DNA of 18,615 bases from Monoglobus sp964617455 (GTDB lineage: Bacteria > Bacillota > Clostridia > Monoglobales > Monoglobaceae). Below the pieces are notes generated by a model that was not told the DNA's origin, searched no databases, and saw only the letters and a program-made list of their open reading frames with translations. Positions 1 to 7,890 of the stretch are shown here, in pieces. How positions within the stretch are numbered: the first letter of the stretch is position 1; the number at the start of each line of letters is the position of its first letter. The position numbers were made by a program, and so were the translations under genes. Location: positions 1-18,615 of the forward strand of contig CAZTYF010000025.1 in assembly GCA_964617455.1 (NCBI GenBank). The letters run 5' to 3'.

Positions 1-4
1 TTTT

Positions 5-748
5 TCAGCCTTGTTTTACGATTTCCATGGCCTCCCCCATAACCTCGCCTATCGGCTCGCGAATTACGATATCCGCACGGGAGTCGGCGGAAGTGGCGCT
101 CTTGTTGATAAGGATAAGGGTATGCCCCGAAAAGTCATGAATCAGTCCCGCCGCCGGATACACATTGAGGGAGGTGCCGCCGATTATCATCGTGTCCGCC
201 TTCCGTATTGCCCGCACGGAACCGTCGATTACCTTGGTGTCGAGACCCTCTTCATAGAGGACCACATCGGGTTTTATAATGCCGCCGCACTTTTCGCATT
301 TCGGTATGACATCTTTTGAATGAGCCACTGCGTCAAGGCCGTAGGATGCCCCGCATTTGGTGCAATGATTCCTATGTATGCTGCCGTGAAGCTCAAACAC
401 TGTTTTGCTGCCCGCCGCCTGGTGCAGGCCGTCGATGTTTTGGGTTATGACCGCGCGGAGTTTTCCCATTTTTTCAAGCTCCGCCAAGGCTATATGGGCT
501 TTGTTGGGTTTGGCATCCTCGTAAATCATCTTATCTTTGTAAAATTCGAAAAATACTTCGGGTTTATACACAAAAAACGTGTGGCTGACAATCTGTTCGG
601 GAGGATAGCTGTATTTTTGGTTATAGAGTCCGTCGCTGCCGCGAAAATCAGGTATTCCGCTTTCGGTGGAAACTCCTGCGCCGCCGAAGAACACCATATT
701 CTTGGATTTTTTGATTGCCTCCGCCAGAAGCTTTGCACTTTCGCTCAT
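5..748 (-). CDS. Sir2-family NAD-dependent protein deacetylase (sirtuin)
   Basis: Cytoplasmic NAD+-dependent lysine deacylase of 247 aa, the usual size for a bacterial sirtuin, and complete in the window. Seen: the NAD-binding motif GAGVSTESGIPDFRG at residues 23-37, TQNIDGLH at 102-109, the catalytic His121 in LHG, a zinc site made of Cys129, Cys132, Cys151 and Cys154, and GTSLNVYPAAG at 191-201. The Tyr/Arg pair of CobB-type desuccinylases is not evident, and the layout resembles the Thermotoga-like class, so deacetylation is the likelier reaction (inference from family). The ATG at 748 has AAGGAG at 757-762 upstream. The gene is monocistronic, with a promoter at 890-918 and a roughly 135-base leader able to fold. 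Protein targets cannot be told from the sequence. Confidence 0.95.
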   Translation of the reverse strand: MSESAKLLAEAIKKSKNMVFFGGAGVSTESGIPDFRGSDGLYNQKYSYPPEQIVSHTFFVYKPEVFFEFYKDKMIYEDAKPNKAHIALAELEKMGKLRAVITQNIDGLHQAAGSKTVFELHGSIHRNHCTKCGASYGLDAVAHSKDVIPKCEKCGGIIKPDVVLYEEGLDTKVIDGSVRAIRKADTMIIGGTSLNVYPAAGLIHDFSGHTLILINKSATSADSRADIVIREPIGEVMGEAMEIVKQG

Positions 749-804
749 AAAAACATCTCCTTAAAAATTTTATCGGAATTACAAAAAAGAAACAAAGGCA
801 CTCC

Positions 805-877
805 GTCGGCATTGCCCCGTATTTCGGGAACCTATATGGGTCCGGCTCCGATTATAAGTTATCGGGTTCTTGCCGAC
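805..877 (-). promoter_or_regulatory. Structured 5' leader of the sirtuin gene (candidate regulatory RNA)
   Basis: Read on the minus strand, GTCGGCA (877-871) is complementary to TGCCGAC (811-805) and would close a multibranch structure. Inside are GAACC/GGTTC (869-865 with 832-828), CGAT/ATCG (864-861 with 852-849) and CCCG/CGGG (828-825 with 819-816), which share one base with a neighbouring stem. The sequence just downstream (about 796-783) is U-rich in the RNA. I do not recognise a known riboswitch family here. Confidence 0.35.
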
Positions 878-889
878 CTATGCATTTTT

Positions 890-918
890 ATGATACACCA
901 AAACGGTATCGGTGTCAA
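890..918 (-). promoter_or_regulatory. Sigma-A promoter of the sirtuin gene
   Basis: On the minus strand the -35 box TTGACA (913-918) and the -10 box TATCAT (890-895) are separated by exactly 17 bases. The start point would fall near 883, leaving a leader of about 135 bases before the ATG at 748. Confidence 0.7.
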
Positions 919-947
919 CACCCGTTCTTTGGGATGAAAGCAAACCA

Positions 948-979
948 AAAGCCCCTTCCCGTTTTGGGGAGGGGGCTTT
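948..979 (-). terminator. Rho-independent terminator after the copper-amine-oxidase-like gene
   Basis: Thirteen-pair stem: 948-960 pairs with 967-979 (one G:U pair), with a GTTTTG loop. On the minus strand it is followed by a T-rich stretch. It lies 25 bases past the stop codon at 1004 and would end transcripts coming from 2023 or from further upstream. Confidence 0.8.
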
Positions 980-1003
980 CAAGAAGGAACTGTTAAGGAT
1001 GGT

Positions 1004-2023
1004 TTAGTCTGTTATTTCGATTGAGAGGGCATATGACTGGGGCGGGATGCTGCGGGTTTCCGCAGAGGAACGCTTGCCCGTTATCTTTGTGCCCGCGGTT
1101 AAGTCGTCGATTTTATAAATTCTCTTGTCAAGTCCGTGGCTTATGGTTGTGTTCCCGTCAATGTTCAGAGCTCTTTCGGTTCCGTTGTCATCAATCACAA
1201 TCTGTCTGCCTTCGATGTTCTGCTCTTTGACAACTCCGCTGAATTCCACGGCGTCTGTATCGTCCGCATCGGGCTCAACTTGGCCGGCATCAACATCCGA
1301 GTGAACGGCAATGGATATGGCAGTGGTCTGGGGCGGAAGGCTCATGGTCATGGCCACGCCGTATTCCACATCAAGCTTCGTGCCTTCGGCGATTGCCGCC
1401 AAATCACCCGTAACTGCGGTCGTGTCGGAAATTCTGACTATGACTTCGCCCCGCTTGGGGTCGTTTACGCTGAGATAGGGGCCCTCTTCGTCGGTGACGG
1501 CGGAGTTGGCTGTCACTTCGGCAGCTTCCGCAACTATCGTGCCTTCCGAGTCGGTGTATACGGAAACCTGCAAAACCGTCTCCAACATCTCCGCGGGAAC
1601 ATAGGTCACACTGTCTTGATACAGATAGGGCGCCGTTTGCAACTCATAGCTCACATCAACGGTCTTACCGTCCTCACCGTGATTTATGCGGACACAGTCG
1701 GTATTTCCGATGGACAGAGACACGGTTATGGTGCCCCGAGTGCATTCAACGCTTTGGGTCTCGTCATTCCAGGCCACCGTGTATCCCAATTGCTCCGCAA
1801 CTTCCCGAAGGGGAACCGTCAATGCTCCGCCGTTTTCAACGGTGGCAACCGGGAAAGAAGCTCCGTTATATTCCGGGGCATCCTCCGCCGTTTGAGACTC
1901 GGGAACCGTTATCGGGTTTCCGCTCAGGTCAAATACGGGCTCCGCGGCAAAGGCGGCGCCGCAGCTCAAAACAATGCCCGCAGCCGTCAGCACGGCTAAG
2001 ATTTTTTTCATAAGGTTTTTCAT
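1004..2023 (-). CDS. Secreted protein with copper amine oxidase-like N-terminal (stalk) domain
   Basis: 339 aa. A signal peptide is clear: MKNLMKK, a hydrophobic stretch, then a likely cut after AFA at about residue 26. The Ser-Cys at the end of the hydrophobic core is a poor lipobox. Residues of about 50-160 match the copper amine oxidase N-terminal fold common in Clostridia (LTVPLREVAEQLGYTVAWND, and VTYVPAEMLETVL). That domain carries no catalytic site; it usually acts as a stalk or cell-surface module. The remainder holds two related segments ending in SLPPQTTAISIAV and SIPPQSYALSIEI, suggesting an internal duplication. AAAGGAG lies just upstream of the ATG at 2023. It starts 113 bases beyond the FHA gene on the same strand, so it may be co-transcribed or use a weak promoter of its own. 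Function unknown. Confidence 0.8.
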   Translation of the reverse strand: MKNLMKKILAVLTAAGIVLSCGAAFAAEPVFDLSGNPITVPESQTAEDAPEYNGASFPVATVENGGALTVPLREVAEQLGYTVAWNDETQSVECTRGTITVSLSIGNTDCVRINHGEDGKTVDVSYELQTAPYLYQDSVTYVPAEMLETVLQVSVYTDSEGTIVAEAAEVTANSAVTDEEGPYLSVNDPKRGEVIVRISDTTAVTGDLAAIAEGTKLDVEYGVAMTMSLPPQTTAISIAVHSDVDAGQVEPDADDTDAVEFSGVVKEQNIEGRQIVIDDNGTERALNIDGNTTISHGLDKRIYKIDDLTAGTKITGKRSSAETRSIPPQSYALSIEITD

Positions 2024-2035
2024 TTTATCTTCTCC

Positions 2036-2067
2036 TTTGCATATCCTTTTGATTTTATTTGCATATC
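2036..2067. repeat. Direct repeat TTTGCATATC x2, 22 bases apart
   Basis: TTTGCATATC occurs at 2036-2045 and again at 2058-2067, a spacing of two DNA helical turns. Both lie in the leader of the secreted protein gene, one overlapping its ribosome binding site region. Candidate regulator-binding site; the binding protein is unknown. Confidence 0.4.
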
Positions 2068-2084
2068 TCGCGTTCTGTAAGGTT

Positions 2085-2099
2085 AGACGAATTTCGTCT
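2085..2099. repeat. Short inverted repeat AGACGA-ATT-TCGTCT
   Basis: Perfect 6-base arms with a 3-base spacer lie in the gap between the FHA gene and the secreted protein gene. There is no T-tract after it on the minus strand, so it is not a good terminator. It could be an operator or an intercistronic hairpin. Confidence 0.35.
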
Positions 2100-2136
2100 C
2101 AAAAAGTTCCACGGAAAACCAAGTTTTTTTAAAATT

Positions 2137-2781
2137 TCAAAAATTTACCCTTATTCTTTGGTCACCCAAGGTGAGCATATCGTTGTTTTTAAGTTCCACC
2201 ACGTGTTTGAGCGGCTTGCCGTTCAGAAGGGTGCCGTTGGTTGAATTGTTGTCCTCAACCATCAACTTGTTGTTGTCCTTTATCAATATGCAGTGAACCG
2301 ATGATACCACGGGTCTGGGAACCACCACATCGCATTTGGGATTTCTGCCGATTAAGACCTCATCCGAAACGGACAGCTCATAGGTATCGTCTGTGTCAAT
2401 CACCGTAACAGACACGGGAATACCGTCCTTTTCGGCGGTTTCCGCCTCCGACTCCCCATCGTCCGCCTCGCCGGGGGCATCGTCGTCCCCCTCGGGATTT
2501 TCGGCGTCAACCTCCTCGGCTTCGGCAACATCCTCATCCTCATAATCTTCGGCCGCCTCATCCGCATTTGGCTCCGAATTGTCGGCTTCGGCATCTTCTT
2601 TATGGATATCGGATCCCGCAAATGTGCGTGCGTTCTCGGGGGGCATACCCGAATAGACTTGCGCCTCCTCGACCTCACCCTTTTTCACTTTCGGGTTTTT
2701 CAGCAAACCTATGCATATAAAGAGCATGGACAGTGCAAACAGAATGCCGGCCGCCGCAAGTAGTTCATATAGTATATTCAT
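2137..2781 (-). CDS. Membrane-anchored FHA-domain protein
   Basis: 214 aa. Residues of about 3-27 form one hydrophobic segment (LLAAAGILFALSMLFICIGLL) with no export cleavage site, so it is an N-terminal anchor. A very acidic Glu/Asp-rich linker fills about residues 35-120. The C-terminus (about 125-214) is a forkhead-associated domain, which binds phosphothreonine peptides: IGRNPKCD with Arg146, SSVH with Ser161 and His163, and NSTNGT with Asn182 are all intact. The ATG at 2781 follows GGGAGG. It lies 30 bases after the PP2C phosphatase gene on the same strand, the usual pairing in bacterial Ser/Thr phosphosignalling. It probably docks a phosphoprotein at the inner face of the membrane (inference). 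No kinase gene lies in the window. Confidence 0.85.
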   Translation of the reverse strand: MNILYELLAAAGILFALSMLFICIGLLKNPKVKKGEVEEAQVYSGMPPENARTFAGSDIHKEDAEADNSEPNADEAAEDYEDEDVAEAEEVDAENPEGDDDAPGEADDGESEAETAEKDGIPVSVTVIDTDDTYELSVSDEVLIGRNPKCDVVVPRPVVSSVHCILIKDNNKLMVEDNNSTNGTLLNGKPLKHVVELKNNDMLTLGDQRIRVNF

Positions 2782-2811
2782 GCAAATTCCTCCCGCTGTG
2801 TTGATTTCCTG

Positions 2812-3525
2812 TCAGTTAAAAATAACGGTCACCGCACTGTAGTTGTCCTCGGGCCCCCGCTTTTTCAAAATTCGAAGCATTTTCCTCAGCCACTCGGAAG
2901 AGGATTTTGCCCGCTTTAATGTTCGCTCCACTTGCCTCTCGGTCACTTTCTCCCAAAATCCGTCGGTACATATCAAAACCGCATCACCTTTGTGGACGGC
3001 AATGGGCTCCGTTACATCGGCGGGAGACATGGGCTCCGACCCGATGCAGGCTGTCAGCCTCCTGCGGTTGCGGCTCTTTCGTATACCCGGAAAGCGAAAC
3101 TTCCCCGCGGCATGGTCTTGATAGGCCAACGAGTGGTCCGGGGTTACATATTGAAGATAATTTTCGCTCAGGTAGTACATACGGCAGTTGCCCAGGTGGC
3201 CGCTTATGATCACATTGCCGTCGGTCAAAACCAAAACGGCGGAGGCTTTGTACTCTTTGCCCCCTTCGCTTTGACGGGTTATGTCCCCAAGCTTTTCTCC
3301 GGCGTTTTTGAAATACTCTTTCACCGTCTCCTCGGTGACGGTGGAGGTGGCCTTAAAGTCTTCCATAAAGGAATCTATAACCATCTCGGCAGAGTCAAGC
3401 TCTTTGTGGGAGCCGGGCGAGCCGTCGCACACGGCATAGCAACCCACTCCGCCGTCCTCCATCATTCCCAAGTAATCCCGACTCATATTCGGATTGCCGG
3501 AATTGCGCACCGATGATATATCCAT
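2812..3525 (-). CDS. PP2C-family Ser/Thr protein phosphatase
   Basis: 237 aa from the ATG at 3525. PP2C enzymes are metal-dependent and remove phosphate from Ser/Thr residues of proteins. Metal-site candidates are in place: Asp34-Gly35 (YAVCDG), Asp188 in CTDGFWE, and Asp227-Asn228 in EDNYSAVTV near the end. The usual DGMGGH motif is degraded to DGSPGSH and the usual GDSR motif reads GHLGNCR, so it belongs to a divergent subgroup. GAAGGG at 3535-3540 sits 9 bases before the ATG at 3525, which favours this start over the TTG two codons earlier, where the spacing would be only 3. It is the first gene of an operon with the FHA protein and has a consensus promoter at 3615-3643. Confidence 0.85.
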   Translation of the reverse strand: MDISSVRNSGNPNMSRDYLGMMEDGGVGCYAVCDGSPGSHKELDSAEMVIDSFMEDFKATSTVTEETVKEYFKNAGEKLGDITRQSEGGKEYKASAVLVLTDGNVIISGHLGNCRMYYLSENYLQYVTPDHSLAYQDHAAGKFRFPGIRKSRNRRRLTACIGSEPMSPADVTEPIAVHKGDAVLICTDGFWEKVTERQVERTLKRAKSSSEWLRKMLRILKKRGPEDNYSAVTVIFN

Positions 3526-3614
3526 AACCAATTTCCCTTCGCAATATCACAAGTCCATTCCGCCCCGCAGGCACGGCAAAATCCGAGCCAAAGGGGAACC
3601 GCCTCACGGATTTT

Positions 3615-3643
3615 ATTATAAAATAGTCCCCGACTTTTGTCAA
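3615..3643 (-). promoter_or_regulatory. Consensus sigma-A promoter for the PP2C-FHA operon
   Basis: On the minus strand, TTGACA (3638-3643) and TATAAT (3615-3620) are separated by exactly 17 bases, a full consensus match. The leader is about 85 bases. Confidence 0.85.
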
Positions 3644-3708
3644 GGGCTAAATTTGCCGCCCAATCGGCGCAAAAAAATGTCTGGCCCCATAAAAAAAGAC
3701 CCCGACTG

Positions 3709-3741
3709 GACCTTTTTAAAAGGGTCATTTTGTTCTATAAT
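3709..3741 (+). promoter_or_regulatory. Probable regulated promoter of the GH95 gene
   Basis: TATAAT at 3736-3741 is a perfect -10 box, but the -35 position holds only TTTTTA. An 18-base near-palindrome (GACCTTTTTAAAAGGGTC, 3709-3726; 16 of 18 positions symmetric) covers that -35 site. A weak -35 under a palindrome suggests control by a DNA-binding regulator, perhaps sugar-responsive (inference). Confidence 0.5.
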
Positions 3742-3861
3742 AGAGACGAAAAGTACGGTGATGAAAGCGAAGGAAAGGAAAAGGAAAATGCAAAACCGAG
3801 ACCCTTATACCCCGGGGCGCAGTCCCCTATTCGCCGTTCATTAAGTTTGGAGGTATTGTTT

Positions 3862-6800
3862 ATGTTCAAGAAATTGCTATCGGCAGCACTTGCTTTGATT
3901 GTCGCCGCAAGTGCGTTGCCCACGGTCATTGCGGCAAACACGGAGGAGGGAGATGTTATGGCAGCCGACACAAGGTTCGACCCCGAAACGGTTATGTGGA
4001 CGGACAAAACCATTGAGGAAGTCCTTGACCGAGACGGAGTTTACACCAATGCTGCGGAAATTAACCCCAATGCAGATAAAAAGACAAATGCCATAGACAG
4101 AAACGGTAACGATATTCAAAAACCCTATGAGGCAAAGAATAAATACTTTACCGGCTGGGCATATTCGGAGTATCTGTGGACGCATTTTTATCCCATAGGT
4201 AACGGCAGAATGGCTGCAATGGTCGCAGGCGGAATCGATAAGGATGTTATCCAAATCAATGAAGACACCTGCTGGGACGGTTCTCCCTACGGCGAACTGG
4301 TCAACGAGAAGGGTGAGAAAATCACATCCGTGGACGGAACCACCACCGCCGAAAAGATAAGCACCCGAAACCAAACCGGCGGCAGCAATGACGGGGGATG
4401 GCGGTATTTCCGAGGTGCCAATGCGGACGGTACGCCTGCGGAGATTGGCTCGAAAGATGCGATTGTCGGCGATGAGGAATTCAGGGAGAAATATCCGGAT
4501 TACGAAAACAAGAGCATTTCATATATGTCGCTCAATATCAACAATGCCAAAGAGCAGAGTGCGGTTCAAGACAGATGGAATTTACACAGCTTGGTTGAGG
4601 CTAAATTCTTGGGTACTCCTACCGGTCAAAGAGCCTACAAGTCCTTTGCGGAGGTTTATCTTGATTTCGGGCAGAGCTATAAGGATGCCCAAAATTACAC
4701 TAAGAGTCTTGATATGAATACCGGTATTGTTACGGTTGAATATGATTTGGGCGGGAAACACTACAAACGGGAAAGTTTTGCCAGTTATCCGGACCAGACG
4801 ATTGTGACACATGTAGAAACCGACAGCGATCTTAATATGAGCGCCGAGCTGCATACTTACCACAGCGATGTGGCCAAGTATACAAAAGTCAGTGACAAAG
4901 AAGTCAAATTGACCGCAAGTGTCAGAAACGGCAACAGCAATAACGGACAGCCGTCAAGATTGAACGCTATTACGTTTGAGGCCCGTATGATTCTTGACGG
5001 CGACGGGGAATTTTCGGTAAGCGATGACAGCAAGACCGTAACGGTAAAGGGCGGAAAACAGGCGACCGTTTATGTGGTGGGAGCTACCAACTACGTCGAC
5101 TATTTAAATCTTGATAATTCAAAGCCCGGGCAGGATTGTGACATATATTCCGCAAATGTTCAAAAGAGAACTTATGAACAAATTAAGGAGCGCCATCTTG
5201 CCGATTTTACGGAGCAATATTCAAAGACAAAATTGAGCATAGACAACAAAGAGGGTTATGAGTATAACGACACACCCACTGAAGAGAGAATCCGTAAGGA
5301 TATAGACGGAAAATCCGGTTATCTTACAGGCTCCGACAGCAACGCCTCAAAGGCGGCATCCAACGGAATCAAGACCACATATAACGACGGTGATTACAAG
5401 CTTGCAATCCTCGAATTCAACTATGGCAAGTACTTAATCCTTTCGGGTGCTCGCGAAGGCCGTGCCGCAGACGGAGATAATATAGCAATTCCCGAGAGCC
5501 AGCCCCTTAACCTTACCGGAAAGTGGAACGCTGCGATGACGGCGGGATGGAACGGAAAATATACCATAAACATAAACACGGAAATGAACTATTGGGCGGC
5601 GCAGCCCCTCAATTTGGCAGCCAGCGAGAGAACCCTTATCGACACGTTTGATGAACTGGCTCAAAGCGGAAGTATCACCGCCGATTATCAATACGGCATC
5701 GGTGACAGCTCAACATACAAACCGGGCGACCCATGGGTAATGCATCACAACTTTGACTTGTGGCGAGGCACACAGCCCATAGACAATGCCACCGCGGGAT
5801 TGTGGCCCACGGGCGGAGCCTGGCTCCTTGAGCACGCTTGGCAGTATTATAAGTTCAACAGGGATGAGGAATATTTGGCCGAAGTTTATCCCTATATGGT
5901 GGGTGCAGCCAAATTCTTCACTCAATTCTTGGTAGTCGACCCCAAAACGGGATATTTAATCACCGCAGCTTCCTGCTCCCCCGAACAGGGCGGAGTTCAG
6001 CCCGGTCCCGCAATGGACACCCAGCTTGTGAGAAACCTGTATGATATGGTCAGACAGGCAAGCAAAATTTTGGGCAAGGAACAAGAAAATGCGGATCTTT
6101 TGGCAAGGATTGACGAGCAGATGCCTTCGAGCTATTTCGCAGACGAACAAGGCAAAATAGCACCAAACCTCCTCGGAGGCACCGGTATACAGGAATGGGT
6201 ACGCGGCGATGTTACCTTTGACTTCAGTGAAAGAGACGACCCCAAATCCGGTAAATATAAGAACATAAAAAATCCCTTTAACGGTGAGGAAAAAAGCATA
6301 GACGAGCACAGCGTCGGAGCGGGTCACAGACATCACTCTCCCCTTTGGGAACTCTATCCGGGAACCCACCTCAATCCATACAGTACCGATGCGAATGAGC
6401 AGAAGTTGTTCACTGCCTTCAAGCAAGCGACTTCCGCCAAGGACGGCGCGGACGGTAAAGGTTGGAGTTTGGCTTGGAGAATAAACCTCAACGCCCGTGC
6501 CCTTCAGGGAGACAAGTCCGAAAATATGCTCAAGCAACTGTTCCTATGCCGCACGGCTCCGAATCTGTTTGATGAGCATCCGGATTTCCAGATAGACGGA
6601 AACTACGGAGCGACCTCCGGTATTGCGGAGATGGTGCTCCAGAGCCACACGGGTGCCATTGACGTTATCCCCGCTATACCGACAAATTGGAAGAATGGCA
6701 GCTTCAGCGGCTTTATGACTCGGGAGAATGCCGAAGTATCGGCGGCTTGGGAGAACGGTGAGGTTACCGAGTTGTCCGTGAAAGCCGTTAGAGACGGTGA

Positions 6801-7746
6801 CATAAGGATTCGGGACGAGCGTTTGGGCCGCGGCACAATCGTGGATTCATCCGGTAATCCCATTGAATTCACCTTCGACCCCGATACCAATATTGCCACC
6901 ATTTCGGGCAAAATGGGTGAAACCTACACAGTGACCCATTTCGAAAAGCAGATCCCCAAATATTTGGAAGGCACTCAAACACTGTTCGCAAACACCGCCA
7001 CCGGATTTTTCGGCAGCAACGGAGCTTCCGTTCCCAAACTTGCCGACGGAAACACCTCGGTGGGATATATGTCCAATGCGGCCGGTGAAAACGGCAAAGG
7101 TGCAGAGGTAGGCTTCTGCTGGAAAAACGCGGATTTGACCGGAGTTACAAATATGTCCCTCTCCGTAGCAAGAGTATACGACTCAAATCCCACTGTTTCG
7201 GTGAGACTTGATTCAAAAGACGGAACCGAAATCGACTCATTTAAGGCAACCGAAGCAAAGACATATAACCTTGATATTTCGGCTCTTGCGGAGACCGGCG
7301 GTGTGCATGATATCTATGTTGCGGCCTATGGCGACCCGTATACGGCAACCGACAGCGGCGGCAAGGATGTTAAGTGGCTTTGCAATGTGGGAGATTTGGT
7401 TTACGATTACAGATATCCGAACCCCGAATACACGGAGCCCGCACCCGAAGCCTATGATTATGAAATAGCAAGTGCGGCATATGACGAAAGCGGCAGCCTT
7501 GAGGTGTCTCTCAAATATAACGGCTCCGAGGCAAGTCCCAAGGCAAAGCTCATGGTGGGCGTATATGACGAGAGCGATGATAAAGTTCTGCTTGATTCGG
7601 CGGAATATGATATAGAGGGTGCGGATATCAAAGCTCTCGATTTCAAAAAGCCCGAAATCGGCAAGGTTGTGCTGTATATCTGGGACGGAACCGATACGGT
7701 GGTTCCCCTGAGCTCCGTATACGAAGTGGGAGCAAGCAGCCGGTAA
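3862..7746 (+). CDS. Secreted GH95 alpha-L-fucosidase (or alpha-L-galactosidase) with C-terminal accessory domains
   Basis: 1294 aa. The ATG at 3862 follows GGAGG at 3849-3853 and begins a signal peptide (MFKKLLSAALALIVAASALPTVIA, cut near residue 25). GH95 enzymes hydrolyse terminal alpha-1,2-L-fucose, with inversion; some act on alpha-L-galactose. Family motifs: YPIGNGRMAAM at 110-120 and NEDTCW at 133-138. By analogy to Bifidobacterium AfcA, the catalytic set is Asn570 and Asn572 (NINTEMNYW), the acid Glu708 (CSPEQ) and Asp912 (DGNYG); spacing matches that family well. The core ends near 1030. Residues of about 1033-1185 look like a CBM6-type beta-sandwich, and about 1195-1294 are another beta-rich module. 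There is no LPXTG, dockerin or SLH motif, so the enzyme appears freely secreted. Targets could be host glycans or plant xyloglucan. No fucose-catabolism genes are adjacent. Confidence 0.92.
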   Translation: MFKKLLSAALALIVAASALPTVIAANTEEGDVMAADTRFDPETVMWTDKTIEEVLDRDGVYTNAAEINPNADKKTNAIDRNGNDIQKPYEAKNKYFTGWAYSEYLWTHFYPIGNGRMAAMVAGGIDKDVIQINEDTCWDGSPYGELVNEKGEKITSVDGTTTAEKISTRNQTGGSNDGGWRYFRGANADGTPAEIGSKDAIVGDEEFREKYPDYENKSISYMSLNINNAKEQSAVQDRWNLHSLVEAKFLGTPTGQRAYKSFAEVYLDFGQSYKDAQNYTKSLDMNTGIVTVEYDLGGKHYKRESFASYPDQTIVTHVETDSDLNMSAELHTYHSDVAKYTKVSDKEVKLTASVRNGNSNNGQPSRLNAITFEARMILDGDGEFSVSDDSKTVTVKGGKQATVYVVGATNYVDYLNLDNSKPGQDCDIYSANVQKRTYEQIKERHLADFTEQYSKTKLSIDNKEGYEYNDTPTEERIRKDIDGKSGYLTGSDSNASKAASNGIKTTYNDGDYKLAILEFNYGKYLILSGAREGRAADGDNIAIPESQPLNLTGKWNAAMTAGWNGKYTININTEMNYWAAQPLNLAASERTLIDTFDELAQSGSITADYQYGIGDSSTYKPGDPWVMHHNFDLWRGTQPIDNATAGLWPTGGAWLLEHAWQYYKFNRDEEYLAEVYPYMVGAAKFFTQFLVVDPKTGYLITAASCSPEQGGVQPGPAMDTQLVRNLYDMVRQASKILGKEQENADLLARIDEQMPSSYFADEQGKIAPNLLGGTGIQEWVRGDVTFDFSERDDPKSGKYKNIKNPFNGEEKSIDEHSVGAGHRHHSPLWELYPGTHLNPYSTDANEQKLFTAFKQATSAKDGADGKGWSLAWRINLNARALQGDKSENMLKQLFLCRTAPNLFDEHPDFQIDGNYGATSGIAEMVLQSHTGAIDVIPAIPTNWKNGSFSGFMTRENAEVSAAWENGEVTELSVKAVRDGDIRIRDERLGRGTIVDSSGNPIEFTFDPDTNIATISGKMGETYTVTHFEKQIPKYLEGTQTLFANTATGFFGSNGASVPKLADGNTSVGYMSNAAGENGKGAEVGFCWKNADLTGVTNMSLSVARVYDSNPTVSVRLDSKDGTEIDSFKATEAKTYNLDISALAETGGVHDIYVAAYGDPYTATDSGGKDVKWLCNVGDLVYDYRYPNPEYTEPAPEAYDYEIASAAYDESGSLEVSLKYNGSEASPKAKLMVGVYDESDDKVLLDSAEYDIEGADIKALDFKKPEIGKVVLYIWDGTDTVVPLSSVYEVGASSR

Positions 7747-7855
7747 CCCCAAGGCGGCCTCTCGCAAGCAAAAGCGGCGGGTTTTTAGGCCGAGAAGGGC
7801 AAAAACGTTTTGAATGAAAATCTAAAAATATATGGATTTCTTCCCAAAATAATCC

Positions 7856-7883
7856 AAAAGAGCGGGCACGGGTCCGCTCTTTT
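7856..7883 (+). terminator. Rho-independent terminator, likely bidirectional
   Basis: AAAAGAGCGG (7856-7865) pairs perfectly with CCGCTCTTTT (7874-7883) around an 8-base loop. The A-run and T-run flanks let it serve both the GH95 gene from the left and the convergent small gene ending at 7891. Confidence 0.85.
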
Positions 7884-7890
7884 GCCATAC

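Larger units (their letters stand above)
3526..3861. other. Divergent intergenic region between phosphatase and fucosidase genes
   Basis: 336 bases without a gene. It holds the leftward PP2C promoter (3615-3643), a hairpin GCCG/CGGC around 3655-3668, a near-perfect palindrome (3709-3726), a rightward -10 box TATAAT (3736-3741) and the leader of the GH95 gene with GGAGG at 3849-3853. The GH95 frame stays open through part of this stretch, but no ribosome binding site or signal peptide supports an earlier start. Confidence 0.6.

Noticed and set aside
320..937. Plus-strand open frame opposite the sirtuin gene
   Set aside because: Antisense shadow of a complete sirtuin with all catalytic residues.
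1136..1999. Plus-strand open frame of 287 codons opposite the secreted protein gene
   Set aside because: It mirrors a gene with a clear signal peptide and domain. The predicted peptide has low-complexity Gly/Arg/His character, no family resemblance and no ribosome binding site.
3637..3861. Upstream extension of the GH95 reading frame by 75 codons
   Set aside because: No ribosome binding site; the extension would bury the signal peptide that begins at 3862 behind a GGAGG, and it overlaps both promoters.
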